From: an uncultured beta proteobacterium
Lineage (GTDB): Bacteria; Pseudomonadota; Gammaproteobacteria; Burkholderiales; Burkholderiaceae_C
Length of the DNA stretch: 42,323 bases
Direction of reading: 5' to 3'
Assembly (NCBI GenBank): GCA_903828235.1
Contig: CAIKLM010000059.1
Location: 1-42,323, forward strand
Shown: positions 8,304-16,110 of the stretch, in pieces
How positions within the stretch are numbered: position 1 is the first letter of the stretch
Layout of the letters: every line of letters begins with the position of its first letter
Notes under the pieces: generated by a model
What the model saw: the letters and a program-made list of their open reading frames with translations, nothing else
What the model was told of the DNA's origin: nothing
Database searches by the model: none
Position numbers and translations under genes: made by a program

Positions 8304-9419
8304 ATGCGCACCGACACCCTCGAGCTGCTGGCGCCGGCGCCTGGCCTGTCCGCCTGGCTCACGGTGCACCGCTTCGGCAAGCCCGACGCCGGGCCCAAGG
8401 CCTTCATCCAGGCGGCGCTGCATGCCGACGAGGTGCCGGCGCTGCTGGTGGCGCACCATCTGAGGCCGCTGCTGCAGGCCGCCGAGGCCGAAGGCCGCCT
8501 GCGCGGCGAGGTGCTGCTGGTGCCCGCCGCCAACCCGCCGGGCCTGGGCCAGCAGTTGCTGGGGCAGCACCACGGCCGCTTCCAGCTGGCCGACGGCGTC
8601 AACTTCAACCGCTTCGTGCCCGACCTGACCGACGCCGTGGCCGCGGCCGTCGCCGGGAGTCTGGGCGACGACGCCGGGGCCAACGCCGCCGCGGTGCGGC
8701 GGGCGCTGGCCGAGGCTGCCGCCGCCCTGCGGGCCACGGAGCCGGCCGCCGACCTCAAGCGCCGGCTGCTGCAACTGGCCGCCGACGCCGACATCGTGCT
8801 GGACCTGCACTGCGACAGCGAGGCCGTGATGCACCTGTACGCGCTCACGCCGCAGGCCGACATGGCGGCCGAGCTCGGCGCGCTGCTGGGGGCGCAGGCC
8901 GTGCTGCTGGCCACCGAGTCGGGCGACTCGCCCTTCGACGAGGCCTGCAGCGCCACCTGGCTGAAGCTGGCGCAGCGCGTGGCGCCGCGGCCGCTGCCGC
9001 TGGGCTGCTTCGCCGTCACGGTGGAACTGCGCGGCCAGGCCGACACCGGGCACGCGCAGGCCGCAGCCGACGCGGCGGCGCTGATGGCCTTCCTGGCGCG
9101 GCGTGGCGTCGTCGACGCCGCGCCCGGCGCCCTGCCGGCCGCGCGTTGCCAGCCCACTCCGCTGGCGGGCAGCGAGCCGCTGGAGGCGCCGCATGCCGGC
9201 GTCGTGGTGTTCCACCGCGCCCCCGGTGACCGCCTCGAGGTGGGCGAGCACGTGGCCGACGTCGTCTGCCCGCTCAGCGGGCAGGTCACGCCGGTGCACA
9301 CCGGCACGGCGGGCGTGCTGTACGCGCGCATGGCCACGCGCTGGGCCGCGCCGGGCGCGCCGCTGGCCAAGGTGGCCGGCGCCACGGCCACGCGCAGCGG
9401 CAAGCTGCTCAGCGCCTGA
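8304..9419 (+). CDS. M14-family succinylglutamate desuccinylase/aspartoacylase-like protein
   Basis: 371-residue zinc carboxypeptidase-fold deacylase. The zinc site is visible as HADE at about residues 41-44 and the distal His in VLDLHCDSE. The likely catalytic Glu lies in FAVTVELRG. A C-terminal beta-barrel (PHAGVVVFHRAPGDRLEVGEHVADVVCPLSG) resembles the swivel domain found in this group. The likely reaction is hydrolysis of an N-acyl amino acid or similar amide; the true substrate is unknown. No arginine succinyltransferase pathway genes are nearby. It sits 16 bases after orn. Confidence 0.85.
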   Translation: MRTDTLELLAPAPGLSAWLTVHRFGKPDAGPKAFIQAALHADEVPALLVAHHLRPLLQAAEAEGRLRGEVLLVPAANPPGLGQQLLGQHHGRFQLADGVNFNRFVPDLTDAVAAAVAGSLGDDAGANAAAVRRALAEAAAALRATEPAADLKRRLLQLAADADIVLDLHCDSEAVMHLYALTPQADMAAELGALLGAQAVLLATESGDSPFDEACSATWLKLAQRVAPRPLPLGCFAVTVELRGQADTGHAQAAADAAALMAFLARRGVVDAAPGALPAARCQPTPLAGSEPLEAPHAGVVVFHRAPGDRLEVGEHVADVVCPLSGQVTPVHTGTAGVLYARMATRWAAPGAPLAKVAGATATRSGKLLSA

Positions 9420-9440
9420 ATCGCCCGCGGCGGACTCGGG

Positions 9441-9458
9441 CTGTCACGGATCTGTCGC
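9441..9458 (+). promoter_or_regulatory. Candidate PHO box upstream of ppk1
   Basis: CTGTCAC (9441-9447) and CTGTCGC (9452-9458) are direct 7-bp repeats separated by 4 bases. This is the architecture of the PhoB site (CTGTCAT-N4-CTGTCAT). A -10-like CATAAA follows at 9467-9472, at about the right distance for a PhoB-activated promoter in which the box replaces the -35. The site ends 24 bases before the ppk1 ATG. Phosphate-starvation control of ppk1 is inference. Confidence 0.65.
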
Positions 9459-9482
9459 CGGGCGTTCATAAACTGGCAGGAC

Positions 9483-11666
9483 ATGAGCGATTCCACGCCC
9501 CGCGCCGCGCCGCCCGCCGCACCCCCCGCGAAGGCGCGGGCCTCGGCGCGACTGCCGCTGGACGACGACCGCACGCGCGCCCTGCGCGAGAAGACGCAGC
9601 AGACGGCCAAGCTCAACCTGCTCGACCGCGAGCGCTCGCTGATCCAGTTCAACCGCCGCGTGCTGGCGCAGGCGCGCCGCCCCGAGGTGCCGCTGCTGGA
9701 GCGGCTGCGCTACGTGACCATCGTCTCCAGCAACCTCGACGAGTTCTTCGAGGTGCGCGTGGCCGACTACATCGAGGCCGTGCGCCAGCCCGGCAGCGGC
9801 ATCACGCAGGCCGACCTCGAGGCCGTGGCGCGCGCCGCGCACGAGCTCATCGACGAGCAGTACGCGGTCTTCAACGACGAGGTCATGCCGGCGCTGGCCG
9901 CCGCGGGCATCGTCATCCTCAACCACGCGCAGCGCAGCACCGCGCAGCGCGCCTGGGTCGAGAAGTTCTTCGAGTCGCAGGTGCAGCCGCTGCTCGTGCC
10001 GCTGAGCCTGGACCCCAGCCACCCGTTCCCGCTGGTGGCCAACAAGAGCCTGAACTTCATCGCGCGGCTGGACGGGCGCGACGCCTTCGGGCGCGAGAAC
10101 TCCATCGCCATCGTGAAGGTGCCGCGCGTGCTGCCGCGCGTCATCCGGCTGCCCGACGAGCTCTGCGGCGGCCAGCAGGGCTTCGTGCTGCTGACCAGCG
10201 TGATCCGCGCCCACCTCGACGCGCTGTTCCCGGGGCGGCACGTGCTGGCGTTCTCGCAGTTCCGCGTCACGCGCGACTCCGACCTCGAGGTCGACGAGGA
10301 CGACGTCACCAACCTGCGCCAGGCGCTGCGCTCGGGCCTGACGCTGCGCCACTTCGGCCAGGCCATCCGCCTGGAGGTGGTGAGCACCTGCCCGGAGGAC
10401 CTGCAGCGCTTCCTGCTCGAGCAGTTCAGCCTGCCCGAGGTGGCGCTGTACAAGGTCAACGGCCCGGTCAACCTGGTGCGGCTGAACCAGATCATCGACC
10501 AGGCGCAGGCCGACCGGCTGCGCTTCCCGCCCTTCGAGCCGCAGTGGCCGTCGCGCCGGCTGCCGCGGGGTCAGAGCATCTTCCAGCGCCTGCGCGAGGG
10601 CGGCGACGTGCTGCTGCACCACCCCTTCGAGAGCTTCGAGCCGGTGGTGCAGTTCCTGCGTGAGGCCGTGCACGACCCGGACGTGCTGGCCATCAAGCAG
10701 ACCATCTACCGCACCGGCGCGCAGAGCGTGCTGATGGACCTGCTGATCGAGGCGGCGCGCCGCGGCAAGGAGGTGCTGGCGGTGGTGGAGCTGAAGGCGC
10801 GCTTCGACGAGGAGGCCAACATCAACTGGGCCGAGCGGCTGGAGGCCGTGGGCGCGCAGGTGGTGTACGGCGTCGTCGGCCTGAAGACGCACGCCAAGCT
10901 GCTGCTGGTGACGCGGCGCGAGGGCACGCAGGGCAAGGGCTCCGCCTCGCTGAGTCGGCTGCGCCGCTACGCCCACCTGTCCACCGGCAACTACAACCCC
11001 AGGACGGCGCGCCTGTACACCGACCTGGGCTACCTGACCGCCGACCCGGGCCTGACGGCCGACGCCGACGCGGTGTTCCTGCAACTGGCCAGCCAGACCG
11101 CCGCCAAGCCGCCGCGCCACCTGGTGACGGCACCCTTCCACCTGCACAAGCGCATGCTGCGCCACATCCGCCAGACGGCCGAGGCGGCGCAGGCCGGCCG
11201 GCCGGCGCGCATCGTCGCCAAGCTCAACGCGCTGACCGACCCGGGCCTGATCCACGCCCTCATCGAGGCCGGCCGCGCCGGCGTGGCCATCGACCTGGTG
11301 GTGCGCGGCGCCTGCATGCTGCCGCCGGGCGTGGCGGGCTTCACCGAGAACATCCGCGTGCGCTCCATCGTGGGGCGCTTCCTCGAGCACTCGCGCATCC
11401 TGTACTTCCGCTGGGGCGAGGGCGAAGCCGACGAGGTGCTGTACCTGAGCAGCGCCGACTGGATGAGCCGCAACATGTTCCGCCGCGTCGAGATCGCCTG
11501 GCCGGTTCGCGACGCGGCGCTGCGCCAGCGCGTCGTCGACGAGGCGCTCGTGCCCTACCTGCACGACCGCGCCGACGCCTGGGCCCTCGAGGGATCGGGC
11601 CGCTACCAGCGCGTGGCCGACGACGGGCCCAGCGCGCAGCAGGCCCTGATGCAGCGCTTCTCATAG
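9483..11666 (+). CDS. ppk1: Polyphosphate kinase 1
   Basis: 727-residue enzyme that reversibly builds polyphosphate from ATP. The N-terminal domain has LLDRERSLIQFNRRVL and SSNLDEFFEVRVADY. The catalytic half has the autophosphorylated His in YAHLSTGNYN (His498) and the second conserved His in GRFLEHSRI (His636). The first 35 residues are Ala/Pro-rich and not conserved. The start at 9483 has a poorly spaced GG-rich ribosome-binding site, so the leader may be very short. It is followed within 14 bases by sixA and convergent with ppx, making a compact polyphosphate locus. Confidence 0.97.
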   Translation: MSDSTPRAAPPAAPPAKARASARLPLDDDRTRALREKTQQTAKLNLLDRERSLIQFNRRVLAQARRPEVPLLERLRYVTIVSSNLDEFFEVRVADYIEAVRQPGSGITQADLEAVARAAHELIDEQYAVFNDEVMPALAAAGIVILNHAQRSTAQRAWVEKFFESQVQPLLVPLSLDPSHPFPLVANKSLNFIARLDGRDAFGRENSIAIVKVPRVLPRVIRLPDELCGGQQGFVLLTSVIRAHLDALFPGRHVLAFSQFRVTRDSDLEVDEDDVTNLRQALRSGLTLRHFGQAIRLEVVSTCPEDLQRFLLEQFSLPEVALYKVNGPVNLVRLNQIIDQAQADRLRFPPFEPQWPSRRLPRGQSIFQRLREGGDVLLHHPFESFEPVVQFLREAVHDPDVLAIKQTIYRTGAQSVLMDLLIEAARRGKEVLAVVELKARFDEEANINWAERLEAVGAQVVYGVVGLKTHAKLLLVTRREGTQGKGSASLSRLRRYAHLSTGNYNPRTARLYTDLGYLTADPGLTADADAVFLQLASQTAAKPPRHLVTAPFHLHKRMLRHIRQTAEAAQAGRPARIVAKLNALTDPGLIHALIEAGRAGVAIDLVVRGACMLPPGVAGFTENIRVRSIVGRFLEHSRILYFRWGEGEADEVLYLSSADWMSRNMFRRVEIAWPVRDAALRQRVVDEALVPYLHDRADAWALEGSGRYQRVADDGPSAQQALMQRFS

Positions 11667-11680
11667 GCGCCGGCGCTGCG

Positions 11681-12142
11681 ATGGACCTGATACTGTGGCG
11701 CCACGCCGAGGCGCTGGAGATGCGCGAGGTGCAGGACGACCTGGACCGCGCGCTCACGCCCAAGGGCGAGCGCCAGGCCCTGCGCATGGCCGAGTGGCTG
11801 AACCGCCACCTGCCCAGCAGCACGCGCGTGCTGGCCAGCCCGGCGCGGCGCGCGCAGCAGACGGCGGCCGCGCTGGACCGCCGCGTCAAGACCGTGCCGG
11901 CGCTGGCTCCCGACGGCGGCGTGGAAGGCCTGCTGCACGCCGTGCGCTGGCCCGACGCGCGCGAGCCGGTGCTCGTGGTGGGCCACCAGCCGACGCTGGG
12001 CCTGGCGGCGGCCTACCTGCTGGCCGGGCAGCCGCTGCCCTGGGCCGTGCGCAAGGGCGCAGTGTGGTGGCTGCGCGCGCGCGAGCGCGAAGGCGTGCGC
12101 CAGGTGGTGCTGCACGCCGTGATGGCGCCCGACCTGGCCTGA
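11681..12142 (+). CDS. sixA: Phosphohistidine phosphatase SixA
   Basis: 153-residue histidine phosphatase. The catalytic RHA motif is in LILWRHAEAL (residues 3-12), with the conserved VLASPARRAQQTA arginine block and the second catalytic His in VVGHQPTLG. The family removes phosphate from phosphohistidine, for example on HPt domains or the nitrogen phosphotransferase system. It lies 14 bases after ppk1, whose product also works through phosphohistidine; a direct link is only a guess. It ends 10 bases before the convergent ppx. Confidence 0.92.
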   Translation: MDLILWRHAEALEMREVQDDLDRALTPKGERQALRMAEWLNRHLPSSTRVLASPARRAQQTAAALDRRVKTVPALAPDGGVEGLLHAVRWPDAREPVLVVGHQPTLGLAAAYLLAGQPLPWAVRKGAVWWLRAREREGVRQVVLHAVMAPDLA

Positions 12143-12152
12143 CGCGCCCGCG

Positions 12153-13697
12153 TCACGCCAGCAGCAGCTTGAACGGCCCCTGGCGCGCCCAGGCGGCGGC
12201 CTCTTCCTGCAGCAGGTACAGCGTGCGCGGGTGCGTCTCGGCCCAGGCGGGCGGCAGGTGCAGCGCGGCGTCGTCGCCGTGCATCGCCAGGCGCAGCGCG
12301 GCAGGGTTCACCGGCCCGCGCGCGTGGCACTTGATCACCGCCAGCCGCAGGCACAGCACCTGCCAAGCGAACAGCGGCTGCGCCAGCTGCAGCTCGAGCT
12401 TGCGCAGGCCGCCGCGCTGGCCCAGCACCAGGTCGCCCAGGCGCCGCTGCTGGCTCTGCGAGAAGCCGGCGGCGTCGACGTAGCTCAGCAGGTAGGCGCT
12501 GTGGCGGTGGTGGTCGTGGTGCGACACCATCTGGCCGATCTCGTGCAGCGCGCAGGCCCAGGCCAGCTCGCGGCGGCTGTCGTCGTCGGCGCGCTCGCCC
12601 AGGGCCTCGCGCACGCCGTCGAACAGTGCCAGCGCCACCGAGGCCACGCGCGCCGCCTGGCCGGTGTCGACGCCGAAGCGCTGCTGCAGCGCGGCCACGC
12701 TCTCGTCGCGCATGTCGCCGGGGCGGCGCCGCAGCAGCGCCTGGCGGCGCTCGTGCAGGTCGACGATCACGCCCTGGCGCAGCGCGCCCTTGGCCGGCTG
12801 CAGCGCGGTGATGTCGAAGTGCGTGGCCAGCGTGTACAGGATGGCCAGGCCGCCGGGCAGCACGGCGCGGCGCTCGGGCTTCAGGCCCGGCAGCGCGATG
12901 CGCTCGACGTGGCCGGCCTCCAGGCAGCGCTCGATGCACCAGCGCAGCCCGGTGGGCGTGATGCGACCGTCGGTCACGCCGCTGGCCAGCAGCAACTGCG
13001 ACACCGCGCCGGCCGTGCCCGAGGAGCCCAGGGCCTCCGTCCAGTGCTCGCGCCCGAAGGGCACCAGCGCCTCCTCGAGCTCGGCGCCGGCGGCCACCTG
13101 CGCGGCGCGGAAGCCCTCGCGGGTGATCTGGCCCTCCGGGAAGAAGCGCATCGACAGGCTGACGCAGCCCACGGCGAAGCTCTCGGCAACGCGGGGCGTG
13201 CGGCCCTGGCCCAGGATCAGCTCGGTGGAGCGGCCGCCGATGTCGATGACCAGCCGGCCCGCGTCGGCCTCGGCCGGCGGCTGCAGGTGGTGCACGCCGG
13301 CGTAGATCAGGCGTGCCTCCTCGCGCCCCGTGATCACCTCGATGGGGAAGCCCAGCGCGTCCTGCGCGCGCAGCAGGAAGGCGTTACGGTTGCGCGCCTC
13401 GCGCAGCGTCTGCGTGGCCACGGCCCGCACCTGCCCGGGCTCGAAGCCCGCCAGGCGTTGCGAGAAGCGCCGCAGGCAGGCCAGGCCGCGCTGCGCGGCG
13501 TCCTCGGTCAGGTGGCCGGCGCTGTCGAGGCCGGCGCCCAGGCGCACCGTCTCCTTGAGGTAGTCGACGCGCCGGTAGCGCTCGTGCGGCAGGGCGCCGA
13601 TCTCGAGCCGGAAGCTGTTCGAGCCCATGTCGATCGCCGCCAGCAGGGCCTGGTGCGGTGTCCCCGGGCCCTCCCTCTTCTCCGTGCCTCTTTCCAT
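12153..13697 (-). CDS. ppx: Exopolyphosphatase / guanosine pentaphosphatase family
   Basis: 514-residue member of the Ppx/GppA family with an actin-like ATPase fold. LLAAIDMGSNSFRLEIG and LVIDIGGRSTELILG are the two phosphate-binding blocks. The C-terminal third contains an HD-like segment, LAWACALHEIGQMVSHHDHHRHSAYLL. The expected reaction is processive release of phosphate from polyphosphate, possibly also pppGpp hydrolysis. The ATG at 13697 is chosen because upstream extensions run through the promoter of the divergent gene. It is convergent with ppk1-sixA, so synthesis and breakdown genes meet tail to tail. Confidence 0.95.
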   Translation of the reverse strand: MERGTEKREGPGTPHQALLAAIDMGSNSFRLEIGALPHERYRRVDYLKETVRLGAGLDSAGHLTEDAAQRGLACLRRFSQRLAGFEPGQVRAVATQTLREARNRNAFLLRAQDALGFPIEVITGREEARLIYAGVHHLQPPAEADAGRLVIDIGGRSTELILGQGRTPRVAESFAVGCVSLSMRFFPEGQITREGFRAAQVAAGAELEEALVPFGREHWTEALGSSGTAGAVSQLLLASGVTDGRITPTGLRWCIERCLEAGHVERIALPGLKPERRAVLPGGLAILYTLATHFDITALQPAKGALRQGVIVDLHERRQALLRRRPGDMRDESVAALQQRFGVDTGQAARVASVALALFDGVREALGERADDDSRRELAWACALHEIGQMVSHHDHHRHSAYLLSYVDAAGFSQSQQRRLGDLVLGQRGGLRKLELQLAQPLFAWQVLCLRLAVIKCHARGPVNPAALRLAMHGDDAALHLPPAWAETHPRTLYLLQEEAAAWARQGPFKLLLA

Positions 13698-13703
13698 GCG
13701 TCG

Positions 13704-13709
13704 ATCGTA
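13704..13709 (-). promoter_or_regulatory. Candidate -10 box at leaderless distance from ppx
   Basis: On the minus strand TACGAT ends 6 bases before the ppx ATG. Normal -10 to start-site spacing would place the first transcribed base at the ATG itself. Confidence 0.35.
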
Positions 13710-13733
13710 CCCGTGGGGCCATGGCGCCCTGCC

Positions 13734-13739
13734 TAGAAT
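13734..13739 (+). promoter_or_regulatory. Candidate -10 box of the dienelactone hydrolase-like gene
   Basis: TAGAAT followed by a GC-rich start region lies 55 bases upstream of the ATG at 13795. The same TAGAAT form occurs before xseB. No strong -35 is visible. Confidence 0.35.
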
Positions 13740-13794
13740 CCGCGCGCCGCGCAGCCGCCGGCCCACACCCGAACCACCGTCCTGGAGACCCCCG

Positions 13795-14685
13795 ATGCTG
13801 AAGGAAGAGTTCGACGCCCTGGTGCCGGCCACCGGCCTGGCCGATGCCACCGAGACGCGCCGGGGCTTCGTGCGCCGTGCCGTCGGCACGGGCTTCGCGG
13901 CCGCGGCGCTGCCGGTGATGGCGCAGACGGCGATCAAGACCGACAGCGTGGGGCTGGTGGCCGGCGAGGTCACCATCCCCGTGGGCGACTTCCGGATGCC
14001 CGCCTACCGCGCCGCGCCGCAGGGCAAGTCCGGCGCGCCGGTGGTGCTGGTGATCTCCGAGATCTTCGGCGTCCACGAGTACATCGCCGACGTGGCGCGG
14101 CGCTTCGCCAAGGCCGGCTACTTCGCGATCGCGCCCGAGCTGTTCGTGCGCCAGGGCGACCCCAGCGAGTACGGCGAGATCGGCAAGCTCATCCTCGAGG
14201 TCGTCAGCAAGGTGCCCGACGCGCAGGTCATGGCCGACCTCGACGCCGCCCTTGCCTGGGCGCGGGGGCAGGGTGCCGACGCCGGCAGGGCCGGCGTCAC
14301 GGGCTTCTGCTGGGGCGGCCGCATCACCTGGCTGTACAGCGCGCACAACCCGGGCATCCGCGCCGGCGTGGCCTGGTACGGGCGCCTGGTGGGCCAGCCC
14401 AGCCCGCTGCAGCCCGCGCACCCGGTGGACGTGGCCGGCCGCCTCAACGGCCCCGTGCTGGGCCTGTACGGCGAGAAAGATACCGGCATTCCGCTGGACA
14501 CGGTGGACCGCATGAAGGCCGCGCTGGCCGCAGGCAGCCCCGCGGCGCGGCAGAGCGAATTCGTCATCTACCCCGACGCGCCGCACGCGTTCCACGCCGA
14601 CTACCGCCCCAGCTACCGCAGGGAGGCGGCCGACGACGGGTGGCGCCGTTGCCTGGAGTGGTTCCGGGCCCGCGGCGTGGCCTGA
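13795..14685 (+). CDS. Dienelactone hydrolase family protein with Tat-like signal
   Basis: 296-residue alpha/beta hydrolase. The N-terminus (TRRGFVRRAVGTGFAAAALPVMAQT, split by a twin Arg) looks like a Tat export signal with cleavage after an Ala-x-Ala-like site near residue 45. The catalytic triad of the family is visible: Cys in GFCWGG, Asp in GEKDTGIP and His in DAPHAFHADYR. Typical members hydrolyse dienelactone in chlorocatechol breakdown, but exported homologues are of unknown substrate. A GGAG ribosome-binding site precedes the ATG. It is divergent from ppx and convergent with the UspA gene. Confidence 0.88.
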   Translation: MLKEEFDALVPATGLADATETRRGFVRRAVGTGFAAAALPVMAQTAIKTDSVGLVAGEVTIPVGDFRMPAYRAAPQGKSGAPVVLVISEIFGVHEYIADVARRFAKAGYFAIAPELFVRQGDPSEYGEIGKLILEVVSKVPDAQVMADLDAALAWARGQGADAGRAGVTGFCWGGRITWLYSAHNPGIRAGVAWYGRLVGQPSPLQPAHPVDVAGRLNGPVLGLYGEKDTGIPLDTVDRMKAALAAGSPAARQSEFVIYPDAPHAFHADYRPSYRREAADDGWRRCLEWFRARGVA

Positions 14686-14709
14686 CCACGGGCGGGGCGC
14701 CGGCCGCGC

Positions 14710-15144
14710 TCAGCGCACCACGAGCACGGGCAGGGTGCTGTGCGTCAGCACCTTCTGCGTCTCGCTGCCCAGCAGCAGCGCGCTCACGCCGCGGCGGCCG
14801 TGCGACGCCATGACGACGAGGTCGCAGCCCTGCGCCTTGCCATGGTCGAGGATGGCCTCCCAAGGGTGCAAGGCCTCGACCGTGAAGCCCTGGCAGCGCA
14901 CGCCGGCCGCCGCGGCGGCGTCGCTGATGGCCTTGGTGCGGGCGTTGGCCACGCGCTGCTGCGCGTCGAAGAACTCCTGCGGCGGCACAGGCTGCATCTC
15001 GGAGATGGCGCTGTAAGGGAACGGCTCCATCACGGCCAGCGCGTGGACCTCGGCGCCGCAGAGCTTGGCCAGCGACAGCGCCGACTGCAGAGCCTTCATG
15101 GTGATGTCGGAACCGTCGGTGGGGAAGAGGATGCGCTGGTACAT
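14710..15144 (-). CDS. UspA-family universal stress protein
   Basis: 144-residue single-domain Usp. MYQRILFPTDGSD is the standard N-terminus. The nucleotide-binding region near the C-terminus reads MASHGRRGVSALLLGSETQKVL. The first Gly of the usual G-x2-G-x9-G-S pattern is Ala here, as in many proteobacterial members. A GGAG site lies just upstream of the ATG at 15144. A TTGAC-N4-GTCAA inverted repeat 78-91 bases upstream may be an FNR/Anr-type site, which would fit stress or low-oxygen induction. Confidence 0.92.
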   Translation of the reverse strand: MYQRILFPTDGSDITMKALQSALSLAKLCGAEVHALAVMEPFPYSAISEMQPVPPQEFFDAQQRVANARTKAISDAAAAAGVRCQGFTVEALHPWEAILDHGKAQGCDLVVMASHGRRGVSALLLGSETQKVLTHSTLPVLVVR

Positions 15145-15216
15145 GGTGGGTGTCTCCGTGGCTGTGGCGGGAAGCCCGCAGGGCGATGCTGGCATGTTCG
15201 GGCCGGACTGCGCCAG

Positions 15217-15240
15217 GGGGCTTGACCGTGGTCAAGCCCC
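15217..15240. promoter_or_regulatory. Perfect 10-bp inverted repeat containing an FNR/Anr-like box
   Basis: GGGGCTTGAC and GTCAAGCCCC flank a 4-base centre, CGTG. The inner 14 bases, TTGACCGTGGTCAA, fit the FNR/Crp-family layout TTGAY-N4-RTCAA. The repeat covers the stop codon of the sulfurtransferase gene and lies 73 bases upstream of the uspA start. It could also be an intrinsic hairpin ending the sulfurtransferase transcript, although no T-run follows. Confidence 0.5.
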
Positions 15241-16080
15241 GCGGGCGACGGGGCGCGCGGGGTCGCTGCACCAGGCGCTCCAGGAGCCGGGGTACAGCGC
15301 CCCGGCGGGCAGGCCCGCGACGGTCATGGCCAGAAGGTTGTGGCAGGCCGTCACGCCCGAGCCGCACTGGTGCACGGGCTCGCGGCCGCCGAGCAGGGCC
15401 TCGTACTCGGCACGCAGCAGCGCGGCGGGCTTGAAGCGGCCGTCGTCGCCCAGGTTCAGCTTGAAGAAGCGGTTCAGCGCGCCCGGGATGTGCCCGGCCA
15501 CCGGGTCCAGGGGCTCGACCTCGCCGCGGTAGCGCTCGGGCGCCCGGGCGTCGACCAGCACGCGCGTGCCGAGCCCGTGCTGCACCGCGGCCGTGTCCAG
15601 CGTCGGCAGCGCGGCGTCGCCGGCCAGCGGGTAGGGCGGCTGCGGCGCCGGGGCAGCGTGCTGCGGGCCGCCGACGATTTCACCGCCGGCGGCCCGCCAG
15701 GCGGCGCGGCCGCCGTCCAACACCGCGCACTCGGCGTGCCCGGCCCAGCGCAGCATCCACCAGGCGCGCGCGGCGTAGACGCCGCCGTGATCGTCGTAGG
15801 TCACGACGGGCACGCCCGGCGCCACGCCCCAGCGGCCGAGCGTGGCCGCCCAGGCCTCGCGCGCGGGCAGCGGGTGGCGGCCGCCGTGGCCCGTCTTGGC
15901 GCCCGAGAGGTCGCGGTCCAGGTGCGCGTACGCCGCGCCGGGCAGGTGGCCGGCGCCGAAGGCGCGCTCGCCGGCGGCAGGGTCGGTGAGATCGAAGCCG
16001 CAGTCCAGCAGCACCAGCGGCTTCGCGCCGGCCTGCAGGGCGCGCAGGGCGGCTGCGTCGATCAGCGGGGTGGGGATCAT
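15232..16080 (-). CDS. Two-domain sulfurtransferase (rhodanese/3-mercaptopyruvate type)
   Basis: 282-residue enzyme with two rhodanese domains. The N-terminal inactive domain has LLDCGFDLTDP and GHLPGAAYAHLDRDLSG. The C-terminal domain carries the active-site Cys in HQCGSGVTACHNLLAM. The CGSGVTA loop resembles the SseA/thiosulfate sulfurtransferase group; the exact donor, thiosulfate or 3-mercaptopyruvate, cannot be settled by eye. A GGAGA ribosome-binding site precedes the ATG at 16080. It follows the EamA permease by 23 bases on the same strand. Confidence 0.9.
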   Translation of the reverse strand: MIPTPLIDAAALRALQAGAKPLVLLDCGFDLTDPAAGERAFGAGHLPGAAYAHLDRDLSGAKTGHGGRHPLPAREAWAATLGRWGVAPGVPVVTYDDHGGVYAARAWWMLRWAGHAECAVLDGGRAAWRAAGGEIVGGPQHAAPAPQPPYPLAGDAALPTLDTAAVQHGLGTRVLVDARAPERYRGEVEPLDPVAGHIPGALNRFFKLNLGDDGRFKPAALLRAEYEALLGGREPVHQCGSGVTACHNLLAMTVAGLPAGALYPGSWSAWCSDPARPVARGA

Positions 16081-16094
16081 GGGATTCTCCTGGA

Positions 16095-16110
16095 GGGTGG
16101 GGTTCAGGCG
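16095..16110. repeat. 16-bp exact repeat, copy 1
   Basis: GGGTGGGGTTCAGGCG covers the stop codon of the EamA permease gene and the following spacer. It is identical to 28297-28312, which sits in the same place relative to the feruloyl-CoA synthase-like gene. Confidence 0.6.

Noticed and set aside
6383-9652. Minus-strand frame extending the M48 protease to over 1000 residues
   Set aside because: The extension runs antisense through orn and the M14 deacylase. The Ste24-like protein starts properly at ATG 7651.
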